A stretch of 64,000 bases of DNA from Bremerella cremea (GTDB lineage Bacteria; Planctomycetota; Planctomycetia; Pirellulales; Pirellulaceae): positions 62,001 through 126,000 of the forward strand of contig NZ_QPEX01000046.1 of the NCBI RefSeq assembly GCF_003335505.1, read 5' to 3'. The notes beneath the pieces are model-generated. The model did not search any database. It was not told the origin of the DNA and worked only from the letters and a program-made list of their open reading frames with translations. How positions within the stretch are numbered: the stretch's first letter is position 1; every line of letters begins with the position of its first letter. The position numbers were made by a program, and so were the translations under genes. This document shows positions 25,599 to 37,463 of this stretch, one piece after another.

Positions 25599-26582
25599 AT
25601 GATGCGATTATTCGGACTCCTGTTGGTCACCGGAATCGTTTGCCTTGGCTGCAAACCGCCTGCTGGTGATGTCGAAAATAGTAGCAAGACCGAGACGAAC
25701 ACAACAACCGCTCCCGCTGCTACGAATGACACGCTTCCCCCTCCGAGCGAAGCAGTAAAACCAGCTGAAACGGTGAAACCTGCGGAAGCGGAAAAGGCCC
25801 CAGAAGCCCCAGCCGCAGAACCGGCTCCGATGAAAGAGATGCCGGCAGAAGAACCTGCCCCTCCTGCCGAAACGCCCAAGGAAGAACCAAAGGAAGAGCC
25901 CAAGCCCGAACCTAAAGCAGAGCCGATGGCCGAAGCAACTTCCGAGGTCAATCCAGAAGAAGCCGCTCAGCCGACTCCTGGCGATGCCGTTGAAGGGCTC
26001 TTGGATAACACGCCAGCCAAAGAAGAAGCCCAGCCTGCACCGGAAACAGGCGCGGAAATGAAACAACCGGAAGCAACCGAAACTGTTGCCATGGAAGCAA
26101 CTGGTCCAGTGGAAGTTACCCTCAGCCCAGACAACACCCTGATTCAGTTTGTTGGCACGCACGTCGGCGACAAGCCCGATCCGCGTACGGGCAATTTTGG
26201 TAAATTTAAGGGAACAGCCAAAGCCAATGATGGCAAGCTGACATCCGTGACCGTGGCCATCGAAACGGCATCGTTGGAAACGGAATTTGACAAGCTTACC
26301 AACCACCTGAAGAATGCTGACTTCTTCGACGTTCGTCGTCATCCGGAAGCGAAGTTCACCTCGACCAAGATCGAGTACGGCGACGATGGCACCGCCAAGA
26401 TCACCGGCGACCTAACCTTGCTCGAGAAAACCAAGTCGATCACCTTCCCAGCCAAGGTCACCGTCGGCAAAGACGTGAAGTTGAACGCAGAGTTCGTTAT
26501 CGATCGTCTTGAGTTTGGCATGGACTACAGCCCAGATAAGGTCCACAAAGACGTGACCATGACCATCAAAGTTGGTAAGTAA
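25599..26582 (+). CDS. YceI-family protein with long Pro/Glu/Ala linker
   Basis: A 327-residue exported protein. Residues 1-20 form a signal sequence ending VCLGCKPP, a lipobox-like site (L-G-C, with an unusual Cys at -3), so it is probably a lipoprotein. Residues about 25-175 are a low-complexity linker rich in Pro, Glu, Ala and Lys (EEPKEEPKPEPKAEP). Residues about 180-327 are a YceI domain, a lipocalin-like barrel that binds isoprenoid or fatty-acid ligands: GNFGKFKGTAKANDGKLTSV, then DFFDVRRHPEAKF, FGMDYSPDKVHKDVTMTI. The ATG at 25599 is supported by GAGGA eight bases upstream. It is followed after nine bases by a membrane protein gene, probably one operon. Confidence 0.86.
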   Translation: MMRLFGLLLVTGIVCLGCKPPAGDVENSSKTETNTTTAPAATNDTLPPPSEAVKPAETVKPAEAEKAPEAPAAEPAPMKEMPAEEPAPPAETPKEEPKEEPKPEPKAEPMAEATSEVNPEEAAQPTPGDAVEGLLDNTPAKEEAQPAPETGAEMKQPEATETVAMEATGPVEVTLSPDNTLIQFVGTHVGDKPDPRTGNFGKFKGTAKANDGKLTSVTVAIETASLETEFDKLTNHLKNADFFDVRRHPEAKFTSTKIEYGDDGTAKITGDLTLLEKTKSITFPAKVTVGKDVKLNAEFVIDRLEFGMDYSPDKVHKDVTMTIKVGK

Positions 26583-26591
26583 GCGAAAACG

Positions 26592-27497
26592 ATGCCCTCT
26601 CTAAATGATCTACTATGGGGCCTCGTCGCTCCGCTTTTCGCGGCGGCCGGGCTCCGTTTGGTTTTGGCGTTTCTCTCGGACTGGCTTTTTGCTCGGCCAG
26701 TCGACAAGGACTCGACAAGTGGTGACGCAGCACCAGCCAAACGTGTTCTTGCCTGGGAAACGTGCTTGCCGCTCGCCCTTGGTGCTGGCCTCGGTTATTT
26801 CTTTCTTCCCTTGGGCCCCTGGGTACCGGAAGTCGAATACGAATGGATCGCGGCCGCGGTTGGCTTGGCGGTGGTGGCCAGCACTGTGGTTGGATTTCTA
26901 GGTAACCACTGGAGTGCTCGCTTCATCGGCTTGCCGATTTTTTATGCAGCAACGGCGGTCGCGGTTGGCTATGCATTGATGCCAACGTGGGACGACCTAT
27001 GGCCTGACTATCGCACCTATTTAGTTTTCTGGTGCCTGGGGGCTTGGCTTCTCTCGGTTGCCATCGACCAATCTTCGCTTCCTGCATCTTGGCCCTTCGC
27101 CATTGTTGTGCTGGGCACATGCTTGGCAACGTCGGGAGTTGTACTGCTTTCTGAAAGCATGCGTTTCGCCCAAATCAGCGGGCTCACGGTTGGCGTTGTT
27201 CTCGGCCTGACGGTGGTGGGGCTCATCCTGCGTCGTCCGCTGCTCAATGGATTAGGTCTGCCGATTGTGGTCTATCTGGGCGGAATGCTTTTGATTGCCC
27301 AAACCAATTCTTTTAGCGAAGTCCCCTTCCTTTGCTATTGGCTACCGATGGGCGGACTCTTACTGGCGGTTGTTACAGGACAGTTAGTATCACGCACTTC
27401 TTTCCCTAAACTCCACGCCACCAGTATGATTCTGGCGGCAGCAATCCCCTCGACCGTGGCCGTCATCATGGCGGTTGTCGCCACTATGCCAGAGTGA
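26592..27497 (+). CDS. Polytopic membrane protein of unknown function
   Basis: A 301-residue protein with about eight or nine hydrophobic segments and short connecting loops, no recognisable catalytic motif and no family I can name. The only long hydrophilic loop is residues about 30-52 (RPVDKDSTSGDAAPAKRVL), probably cytoplasmic. Many segments are built of Gly, Val, Leu and Ala, as in transport or scaffold proteins. It begins nine bases after the YceI gene stop, which suggests co-transcription and possibly a shared envelope role. No start alternative is needed; the ATG is at 26592. Confidence 0.65.
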   Translation: MPSLNDLLWGLVAPLFAAAGLRLVLAFLSDWLFARPVDKDSTSGDAAPAKRVLAWETCLPLALGAGLGYFFLPLGPWVPEVEYEWIAAAVGLAVVASTVVGFLGNHWSARFIGLPIFYAATAVAVGYALMPTWDDLWPDYRTYLVFWCLGAWLLSVAIDQSSLPASWPFAIVVLGTCLATSGVVLLSESMRFAQISGLTVGVVLGLTVVGLILRRPLLNGLGLPIVVYLGGMLLIAQTNSFSEVPFLCYWLPMGGLLLAVVTGQLVSRTSFPKLHATSMILAAAIPSTVAVIMAVVATMPE

Positions 27498-27690
27498 TTC
27501 GATAGCTGCCAAGCGATTTCTTTTTTCTAGCGATCCGCGTTTTTCGTGCAGGCATGCAACGTTAGATATAGTCTTGGATTAGCGATTGCTCAGCGGTATC
27601 GCTTCGGTTTTCGCATTCGCTTGGTATGGCGGTTGCGATGATTGAAGCCCGGCACCCACGTGTGCCGAATTCAAACCCAGGAAGAATACC

Positions 27691-28152
27691 ATGAGCATGC
27701 GATACCTCAGCCCCAACTTGTCTCGCCTATCTCCACGTCGTCCCCGCTCTCCCGAGGTGGTCAAGGAGGTGGACAAGCGGCTTCGTGCTCTCTCGCCAGA
27801 AGATCGGCAAAAGCTGATCGTCCGGCTACGGAAAATCGCTCATCTGTTTGACGACGCAGTCAGAGTGCCTGGTACTAAGATCACCCTCGGTTGGGATGCC
27901 GTACTAGGGCTCGTGCCGTTTTTCGGCGACGCCACCACCACGGCTGTGTCGGCCTATTTCCTGTGGGAAGCTCATCGTCTTGGCGCTTCTCGCTGGACGA
28001 TGGTTAAGATGGTCGGCAATGTTCTCATTGACTTCGTAATCGGGCTTGTTCCTCTGGTGGGTGACTTGGCCGATATCGGTTTCCGAGCTAATCGTCGGAA
28101 CATGAAGCTGCTAGAGAAAGAGTTAGACAAGATTGAAAAGGGAGCCAAGTAG
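27691..28152 (+). CDS. DUF4112 membrane protein
   Basis: A 153-residue protein matching the DUF4112 pattern: a hydrophilic N-terminal region (LSPEDRQKLIVRLRKIAHLF), then FDDAVRVPGTKITLGWDAVLGLVPFFGD and later VLIDFVIGLVPLVGDLADIGF. The duplicated G-L-V-P-[FL]-[FV]-G-D signature around residues 70-76 and 115-121 is diagnostic. Two hydrophobic hairpins probably insert into the inner membrane. Function is unknown. GGAAG eight bases before the ATG supports the start. It is convergent with the DUF6268 gene, 21 bases away. Confidence 0.85.
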   Translation: MSMRYLSPNLSRLSPRRPRSPEVVKEVDKRLRALSPEDRQKLIVRLRKIAHLFDDAVRVPGTKITLGWDAVLGLVPFFGDATTTAVSAYFLWEAHRLGASRWTMVKMVGNVLIDFVIGLVPLVGDLADIGFRANRRNMKLLEKELDKIEKGAK

Positions 28153-28173
28153 CACCACGCCAGGCCCCAGCCG

Positions 28174-29301
28174 CTAATACCACCAACCGCTGCGTAGCAG
28201 GATTGTATCGCTCATATCGAGCGTGGCCGGATCGTACTTGTATTCCAACTTGCGACCGAAGACGTAGCCCAATTCGACAAACGACTTGCCCCCTCCTTCG
28301 GTCTTCCGTTCCATGCCGATCAACAACCGGTAGTCGGTAAGCGTGAGGTCGTCGTTTTGCCCTAAGGGATGCTCAACACTCCACGTACCACCACCGAACT
28401 CGCCAGCGACGTACCACCAGTCTTCATAGCCTTCGCCATAGTTGAACAGCTGCAAATATCTCGGCTTCGGAAATGTTAATTCAAGCCGATAGTCATCCGA
28501 AGGCGTCCAAATTAAACCTGCGACCGGCAAAATCGAATAGTCGTCGCGGTTCAAGTAAACCACCCCCAATAACCACTGCAGCGTATCGCTCGACTTGTAA
28601 GACATGATCGCCATGCCGCTTACCCGAAAGGCATCGCTGTTGGTAAGTTGAAAATCGCTGTAAACGCCCGGCGTAACCGACAGCACGGTCCCCCATTTCG
28701 GCGAAAGTTGCGACATCCAAGTTGTCGTAAGATAAGCCTGGTATAGCGTCGCGGGGGCCTGAATCGAATCAGGGCCGACCAAGAAGAACATCCCATAGCC
28801 AGGGGTTATCAGCAGCGGCGATTCCCGCGTGGGGGCCGGAAAGCCAAGTGTTGCACTGCCGCTAACTTCGGTAATACCAATGTTATCTCCGCTGCCAGCG
28901 ATCCAAGTACTTTGAATCGCCAACGTCTGCAGAATGCTATCTTTCGAAGGTTTCAGATTAGGACGCGACGTAAACACTTCGTCTTCGGTCAGGAACAACG
29001 CGTCTTGCTTCTCGACATCTTCCGAGAGCATATTCAATTCAGGCGGATTTTCTGCAACCAGCTTCGCCGGGACAGGCGGACTGCCTGGCTTGCCGGTGCG
29101 TGGATACGGCGGCAGCTCGTAACCACCAGGAAAGACTTCCGTAGCCGGAATCCTTTCGATCGGCTGAAAATGCCCTTCTCGCTGAACCGTACCAATATCG
29201 CGTTGGGCCCAAAGCTGAGCTTGTGCGTGCGCTGGCGAGGCGAGTGCGCTAAGCACCCCAGCCAACAACAGACTCGCGACAAAATGATGTGATTGCTTCA
29301 A
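28174..29301 (-). CDS. DUF6268-family outer-membrane beta-barrel (copy B)
   Basis: A 375-residue exported protein. Residues 1-26 form a signal peptide (VASLLLAGVLSALASPAHA). From about residue 105 the sequence alternates polar and aromatic/hydrophobic residues as in outer-membrane beta-barrels (GYGMFFLVGPDS, WQWLLGVVYLNRDDYSILP, YRLELTFPKP, GGTWSVEH, SFVELGYVFGRKLEYKY) and ends with an aromatic residue (RSGWWY). This matches the DUF6268 pattern common in planctomycetes. TTG start; its AAGG ribosome-binding site overlaps the stop of the paralog upstream, nine bases away, so the pair is translationally linked. Pore or receptor roles are inferred. Confidence 0.8.
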   Translation of the reverse strand: MKQSHHFVASLLLAGVLSALASPAHAQAQLWAQRDIGTVQREGHFQPIERIPATEVFPGGYELPPYPRTGKPGSPPVPAKLVAENPPELNMLSEDVEKQDALFLTEDEVFTSRPNLKPSKDSILQTLAIQSTWIAGSGDNIGITEVSGSATLGFPAPTRESPLLITPGYGMFFLVGPDSIQAPATLYQAYLTTTWMSQLSPKWGTVLSVTPGVYSDFQLTNSDAFRVSGMAIMSYKSSDTLQWLLGVVYLNRDDYSILPVAGLIWTPSDDYRLELTFPKPRYLQLFNYGEGYEDWWYVAGEFGGGTWSVEHPLGQNDDLTLTDYRLLIGMERKTEGGGKSFVELGYVFGRKLEYKYDPATLDMSDTILLRSGWWY

Positions 29302-29310
29302 TGCCTCGCC

Positions 29311-30471
29311 TTAGAAATTGAACCCGAGCCGTAACATCACGGTGTCATCCACTTTCAGGTTCGGCGTGGGAGATCGATAAACAATATTTCGATCCCACAC
29401 ATAACCGACTTCCGCATACGCCCTCAACCGATTCGGATGCGTTGCTTCCAAACCAATGAACACGCGGTAATCGTTGATATCGATCTGATCGCTGACGTCT
29501 TGGTTCGTATTGAAATCGTAACGCTGAATCGTCCAACTACCGCCACCATATTCACCCCCGACATACCACCACACTTTGCGATCGCCAACGGTAGTCCAAT
29601 ACTTGGAAAGTCGAGGGTAAGGGAACGTAATATCAAATCGTGTCAGACTGTCCGGCTCCCACAACAAACCAACCACCGGCAATATTTTGACATCCAAACG
29701 ATCGATGTAGACCGCCCCACCTTTCAAAGTCATGGTCGGAGTCAAGCGAACATTGCCCACGCCCAAACCTTGCAGCCGGAGGCTATCGGTATTCATGGTC
29801 TCGAAGTCGGTATAAATGCCTGCGCGAAAACCAAGTTCGGCATACAAGCGAGGCGTCAGCTCCGGATTCCAAGCGAAGTCCAAGTAAGCACTGTAGGCAT
29901 TACCCGGCAGGTCCTGAACCATTGTCGAGGGGCCATCCCACAAATGCAGCACAAAAGCAGGCGTCACCAACAACGGGTGTTCACTGAAAAGGAAGTTCGG
30001 AAAAAGAGCCGTGACCGACGTTTCAAAATCCTGAATGCCTAGCGTGTCTTCCTGGTCACTCAAACGAGGCAGGAAGGTGTACTGAAACGACAGGTTCTCC
30101 ATGAACCGTTCGTACGGAATTTGGAATTGCTGTTGCTGCTGAGCAAACGGCTGGGCAGGCTGGTAAAGGGGCTGCGGCTGCTGAGGAAAAAACGAATTAG
30201 GTCCCGTTGCAAAGTTGGACGGCGGCGCGGATGGCGCTGGCGGATAGCTTCCCGGTGGCACATACGTGCTTGTCGGCGGCGGAGAAGCATAGACCTGTCC
30301 ACTGTAAGCAGGCGTGCTGAAATTGCCGTATTGCGGCGTCGTTGCGTAGGGATCCCACCCTTGAATCGAAGCCCCTACGCCTCCGGCGGGTGGCGCTGGC
30401 GCAACCGTGGCCTGGCCCCAAGCACTGCTCCCAGTCAACATTACGACAAGGGCTAGCAGCAGACGTGCCAT
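29311..30471 (-). CDS. DUF6268-family outer-membrane beta-barrel (copy A)
   Basis: A 386-residue paralog of the adjacent gene at 28174-29301. A signal peptide (RLLLALVVMLTGSSAWG) is followed by a roughly 100-residue Pro/Gln/Tyr-rich low-complexity stretch (ending in the QQPQPLYQPAQPFAQQQQQF region) and then a beta-barrel: LLVTPAFVLHLWDGP, GFRAGIYTDFETMN, GGAVYIDRLDVKILPVVGLLW, WWYVGGEYGGGSW and a terminal Phe (LRLGFNF). The aligned strands KILPVVGLLWEP (this copy) and SILPVAGLIWTP (copy B) show the duplication. The start at 30471 (MARLLL) is my choice; a GTG at 30534 is possible. It lies 158 bases after the heme dehydrogenase gene. Confidence 0.8.
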   Translation of the reverse strand: MARLLLALVVMLTGSSAWGQATVAPAPPAGGVGASIQGWDPYATTPQYGNFSTPAYSGQVYASPPPTSTYVPPGSYPPAPSAPPSNFATGPNSFFPQQPQPLYQPAQPFAQQQQQFQIPYERFMENLSFQYTFLPRLSDQEDTLGIQDFETSVTALFPNFLFSEHPLLVTPAFVLHLWDGPSTMVQDLPGNAYSAYLDFAWNPELTPRLYAELGFRAGIYTDFETMNTDSLRLQGLGVGNVRLTPTMTLKGGAVYIDRLDVKILPVVGLLWEPDSLTRFDITFPYPRLSKYWTTVGDRKVWWYVGGEYGGGSWTIQRYDFNTNQDVSDQIDINDYRVFIGLEATHPNRLRAYAEVGYVWDRNIVYRSPTPNLKVDDTVMLRLGFNF

Positions 30472-30629
30472 TAGACTGATCAACGGTAGATGAGAAATTT
30501 TTTTCACGATTTCGCTCAAGTCCCCCGCCAACACGTGACGATATTAATTTGCTGGACCGGAGCGTGTAACTACCAAAGGGGCAACTTGCAGGTCAAGGCA
30601 AGATTACCCCTTTCTATAAACTTCCCACC

Positions 30630-34100
<3,471 letters not shown>

Positions 34101-34163
34101 GAGGACGTTTATCTCGCTAGGGAGGTAGGTTATTCGAAGCAGTAATTGAGAAGAGTGGGACGA

Positions 34164-35348
34164 CTAGTCGATATGAACGGTAACCGGAACGGCCTGTTTC
34201 AGCTCGAAGATTTTCTTATCTTGTTCTTCAATCAGTGGATCAAACTGGGGAATCTCGACGGCATTGTTCCCTTGTTCGTGTTTGCGGAACAGGTACAGAT
34301 ACGTTTCGTTCTGCGGGCGGAAGCGATCGAAAAAGAGTTGATTCTTCCGCAAGATCGTTTGGCGAAGTTCTTCGGTCTTCGCTAATAGTGGCTGGGCAGG
34401 CACCTGAACCGACTTGCTCCACTGCTGGGCCGTGGCGGAAACCTTGGGGTAGTCGTTCAAGCCCACCAAGTGATTCCCCGACGAAAGCCCTTCGACCTGC
34501 AACAGGACGCGGTCCTGATGCTCGCCTGCCGGTGAACGGAGGTAAGGCAAGTCCCAGTTCTGGGGCTGTTTGCCCCCAGATTGAACCTCGTACTGATACG
34601 AAGTTTCAAACCCTAGTTGGCTTGCCATCCGCTGCGAAAGATACCAATAGCCCACCTCGGTAAAGTGCTGTCCGTTGCTGGTCAGGTACTGCGGCAACTT
34701 CTCTGCCGAAACACTTTCGACCTTCTCGGTTAGCTTGGTGAGATCCAAGACTTGATAGCCCCGATCGTAGGCTAGCTCGTTAATTGCTTGCTGATACAAC
34801 TTCACATGGGCGTTGTATTTGGCCGGGTCGGGCAGGGGAGCAGGGTGCTTTTCCATTAGGGGCGGCGTAACCAGCACAATCCGCTCGGTCCGCTGCTTCA
34901 AATCATCCAGCAGTTTCGTGTAATTCGATTTGAACTGCGCGAGTCCACCCTCTCCTTGGAATGCCTCGTTCGTGCCGTAACCCACCAAAATCACGGTCGG
35001 ATTGACCAGTTCAACCGACTTCATCAGGTGGTTGTAGCCTTCCTTCTGATCGCCAAAACGAGCCCGTGAGATCGCATTGGCTTCGTCGCCGCTCCAACCT
35101 AAGTTGCGAACTGCCAACTTCTTATCCGGATTGGCGATTTGAATAGCGAGTTCAAAGTAGCCGTAGTATTGCGTTCGCTCGATGAACGTTCCCCCAATCA
35201 ACGCAATCCGATCACCATCGCGAAGCTCTAACGTATCGCCGCTGTGCTCCGCTTGAGCATAAAGCGAAGTACAAGCCAACAGTGCCGCGACGACGGCGAC
35301 GCAACCAGGCAGAAATCGAGATATCGAGGGAGTACAAAACACAGGCAT
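34164..35348 (-). CDS. Secreted SGNH-fold protein lacking the canonical GDS serine
   Basis: A 394-residue exported protein with a signal peptide (GCVAVVAALLACTSLYAQA). The SGNH fold is seen as RIALIGGTFIER (block I, residues about 47-58), NLGWSGDEANA (block II, Gly), VGYGTNEAFQG (block III, Asn) and SNGQHFTEVGY (block V, H228). In block I the usual G-D-S is G-G-T (52-54), so the nucleophile would be Thr54 or is absent. I recall GNT-type variants in planctomycete homologs, so this may be a family trait. The C-terminal roughly 150 residues are predicted helical and unassigned. It is the first gene of the minus-strand block, 63 bases before the heme dehydrogenase. Confidence 0.82.
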   Translation of the reverse strand: MPVFCTPSISRFLPGCVAVVAALLACTSLYAQAEHSGDTLELRDGDRIALIGGTFIERTQYYGYFELAIQIANPDKKLAVRNLGWSGDEANAISRARFGDQKEGYNHLMKSVELVNPTVILVGYGTNEAFQGEGGLAQFKSNYTKLLDDLKQRTERIVLVTPPLMEKHPAPLPDPAKYNAHVKLYQQAINELAYDRGYQVLDLTKLTEKVESVSAEKLPQYLTSNGQHFTEVGYWYLSQRMASQLGFETSYQYEVQSGGKQPQNWDLPYLRSPAGEHQDRVLLQVEGLSSGNHLVGLNDYPKVSATAQQWSKSVQVPAQPLLAKTEELRQTILRKNQLFFDRFRPQNETYLYLFRKHEQGNNAVEIPQFDPLIEEQDKKIFELKQAVPVTVHID

Positions 35349-35599
35349 GCTCCAGATTCGAGCGGATTGAGGGGAGAAAGGGGTGTATTGGGTAGGTCAC
35401 CCTAGTTTACCCAGGAAAATCCAGAACTTCCAGCTAGGCGCAGCTTACCCCCGTTTACGGGAAATAATTAGGGACAATTCCCCCGAATCGGTTCTTAGCC
35501 AGACATTCGTGTTAGACTAGAAAGTTGCCAGAGGGGGCTACGTTTCGCGTCCTTTGGTTCAGCTTGGCCGCCCGTAAAGAAGTCCTTCTGGAGTCTCAC

Positions 35600-36595
35600 A
35601 TGCTGTTGAGTTCCTGCCCCCGTTGCCACGATTCAATCCGCATTCCAGCGAGTGCCCAGTCGCACTCGATCGTGCGTTGCCCACGCTGCTGTGAAGAATT
35701 TCCTTTGAATGAGATTTTGGACCAGCTTCCTCCAGAAGCGGAGATCGTCTCCGGGCCAGGCTCGCAAGAGCATACCGTCATGCCGACGAGTCTGGCAGAC
35801 GCTACCGAGTATGTTCTCGCCGGGGAAGAAACCAAGCCGGCGGTTCCCGACTTCCGTTTTAAAGAAACGGGGTCGCTCCGTCCCGATATGCCCCCCATGG
35901 CCAAGATCGATTCTTCTCGCCCCTCGCGCAAGCCCAAACGCCCTGAACCGAACCTTGGCCTGGAATTCGTCAAAGTTGTGGTCGGCGGGATCGTGGGCTT
36001 GGGCCTGGCCGTCATGGCAATCATCTGGACCATGCACCGAGACCCGCTCGGTATCGCCCACAAACTACCGGTTCAAGCGTACATGATCTTGCCGGAAAAA
36101 ATGCGCACCGACGAGATGAAAAAATACGCTCGCGGAGAAGCTCCGGCGGCCACGCCAGAGGAAGATGAAGAAGAGATCGAACTGACCGTCGAAAAGATCT
36201 CGATCGAGAAATTCCCCGTCGATGAAGAACCAGCCGATCTAGCTCCCCTCAACGAGCCTCCAGTCGCTGAACCTCTGACCTTCGAGCCCCCGATGACTGA
36301 GCTTCCCTTGGCCGAGCCTGCCCTGAAGAATCCACGGCTGGAAACGCCGCCAGTCGATCCCCGAGTGGCCAACGAGCCTCTACAGCCAATGGCGCCCACT
36401 GCTGAGGATCAAGCCAGCAATCCGAACGCTCCGCCAACGCTGAGCTTGGCAGAAGAAGTTTCGATGGCAACCGAGGCAACCAATTTACTTGGTGAAATTG
36501 GCGCCCAGATCCCCGAACCCCCGGGCGCGGAACCAACACCACCTACGAATGTGGGTAATGTCGACCTATCTCCGGTTGATGATGGCGAAAATTAG
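35600..36595 (+). CDS. MJ0042-type zinc-ribbon membrane protein
   Basis: A 331-residue protein with an N-terminal zinc ribbon (SCPRCHDSIRIPASA, then RCPRCCEEFPL; two CxxC pairs within residues 5-35). A single membrane segment follows near residues 125-150 (VVVGGIVGLGLAVMAIIWTM). The C-terminal roughly 180 residues are Pro/Glu-rich and of low complexity, presumably periplasmic, so the topology is N-in/C-out by inference. Zinc-ribbon proteins of this form are common in planctomycetes and of unknown function. The ATG at 35600 has GGAG about seven bases upstream and is preferred over a start at 35525. Its 3' end overlaps the convergent gmhB gene by 53 bases. Confidence 0.75.
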   Translation: MLLSSCPRCHDSIRIPASAQSHSIVRCPRCCEEFPLNEILDQLPPEAEIVSGPGSQEHTVMPTSLADATEYVLAGEETKPAVPDFRFKETGSLRPDMPPMAKIDSSRPSRKPKRPEPNLGLEFVKVVVGGIVGLGLAVMAIIWTMHRDPLGIAHKLPVQAYMILPEKMRTDEMKKYARGEAPAATPEEDEEEIELTVEKISIEKFPVDEEPADLAPLNEPPVAEPLTFEPPMTELPLAEPALKNPRLETPPVDPRVANEPLQPMAPTAEDQASNPNAPPTLSLAEEVSMATEATNLLGEIGAQIPEPPGAEPTPPTNVGNVDLSPVDDGEN

Positions 36596-37250
36596 CCGCG
36601 AACTTCGGCGGCTGAATTCCTTGTGGTTGCGATTGGCTGAGGGTCGCCAAGATTTGGTCTACTGCAGCAGCTAGGTCGTCGACAATATTGGCCACCAACG
36701 CGGCCCCTGACGCTTCCGCTTCGCTGAGCAATTCTTGCTCGGCTTCTTTACCGTAGCCGGTACGGACCAAAATCCCTCGTGCCCCGGCACTGACGGCAGC
36801 CCGTAGATCGGATCGTTTATCCCCCACCAGATAGGCCTGAGCTAAGGAAACGTTCTCTTGGGCGGCAGCGGCGCTCAGCATTCCGGTGCGTGGCTTCCGA
36901 CATTCGCAATCGACCAGATATTGTTTAACGATTGCCCCAGGATGATGCGGACAATAGTAATAGGCATCAATCGATGCCCCATGATCGGCCAGTAGTTTAT
37001 CGAGGTAGCTGTGGACCAGTTCGACATCGTCCTCGGTATAGAAGCCACGGGCGATTCCCGATTGGTTGGTAACCACAATCACGGGAATTCCCGCTTGGTT
37101 CAGCCGGGCAATCGCTTCGGCAGCCCCAGGAATAAGCCGCAACTGATGAGGCGAGCTGAGGTATTTGACTTCCTCGTTGATCGTTCCGTCGCGGTCCAAA
37201 AAAACCGCCGGGCGTCCGGGACCTGTCCAGATCTTCGTATCCATCGTCAT
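36543..37250 (-). CDS. gmhB: D-glycero-D-manno-heptose 1,7-bisphosphate 7-phosphatase
   Basis: A HAD-superfamily (subclass IIIA) phosphatase of 235 residues that removes the C7 phosphate of heptose bisphosphate in ADP-heptose (LPS core) synthesis; histidinol-phosphatase relatives look similar. The catalytic DxD is D19/D21 in FLDRDGTINEEV, motif II is VVTNQSG, and the GmhB zinc-loop pattern appears as YYCPHHP followed by DCECRKP, with VGDKRSDLRAA as motif IV. The C-terminal 50 residues beyond the core are extra and low in conservation. Other heptose genes are not adjacent. The 3' end overlaps the zinc-ribbon gene by 53 bases. Confidence 0.9.
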   Translation of the reverse strand: MTMDTKIWTGPGRPAVFLDRDGTINEEVKYLSSPHQLRLIPGAAEAIARLNQAGIPVIVVTNQSGIARGFYTEDDVELVHSYLDKLLADHGASIDAYYYCPHHPGAIVKQYLVDCECRKPRTGMLSAAAAQENVSLAQAYLVGDKRSDLRAAVSAGARGILVRTGYGKEAEQELLSEAEASGAALVANIVDDLAAAVDQILATLSQSQPQGIQPPKFAANFRHHQPEIGRHYPHS

Positions 37251-37463
37251 GCCAGAGTTCCATTAGGTGGACCCAACTGCTCATCCAAATCGAGGGGCAG
37301 TTTTACCGTTTTCCCCAGGCTGACCCAAGGTCAATCTTCCGTATGAATTCCGTATGAAACTTGCTCGCCTTTGACTTGAAGGGGGCAGTATCGGCTAAGA
37401 TACAAGTTCCAATCCCCATTGAGTTCATCGCAAGAGTTTGTCAGCCAAAGGCTCGAAGGACAG

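Noticed and set aside
30472..30534. GTG-started N-terminal extension of DUF6268 copy A
   Set aside because: The inner ATG gives a compact signal peptide; the extension adds a charged segment and has no ribosome-binding site. Not excluded.
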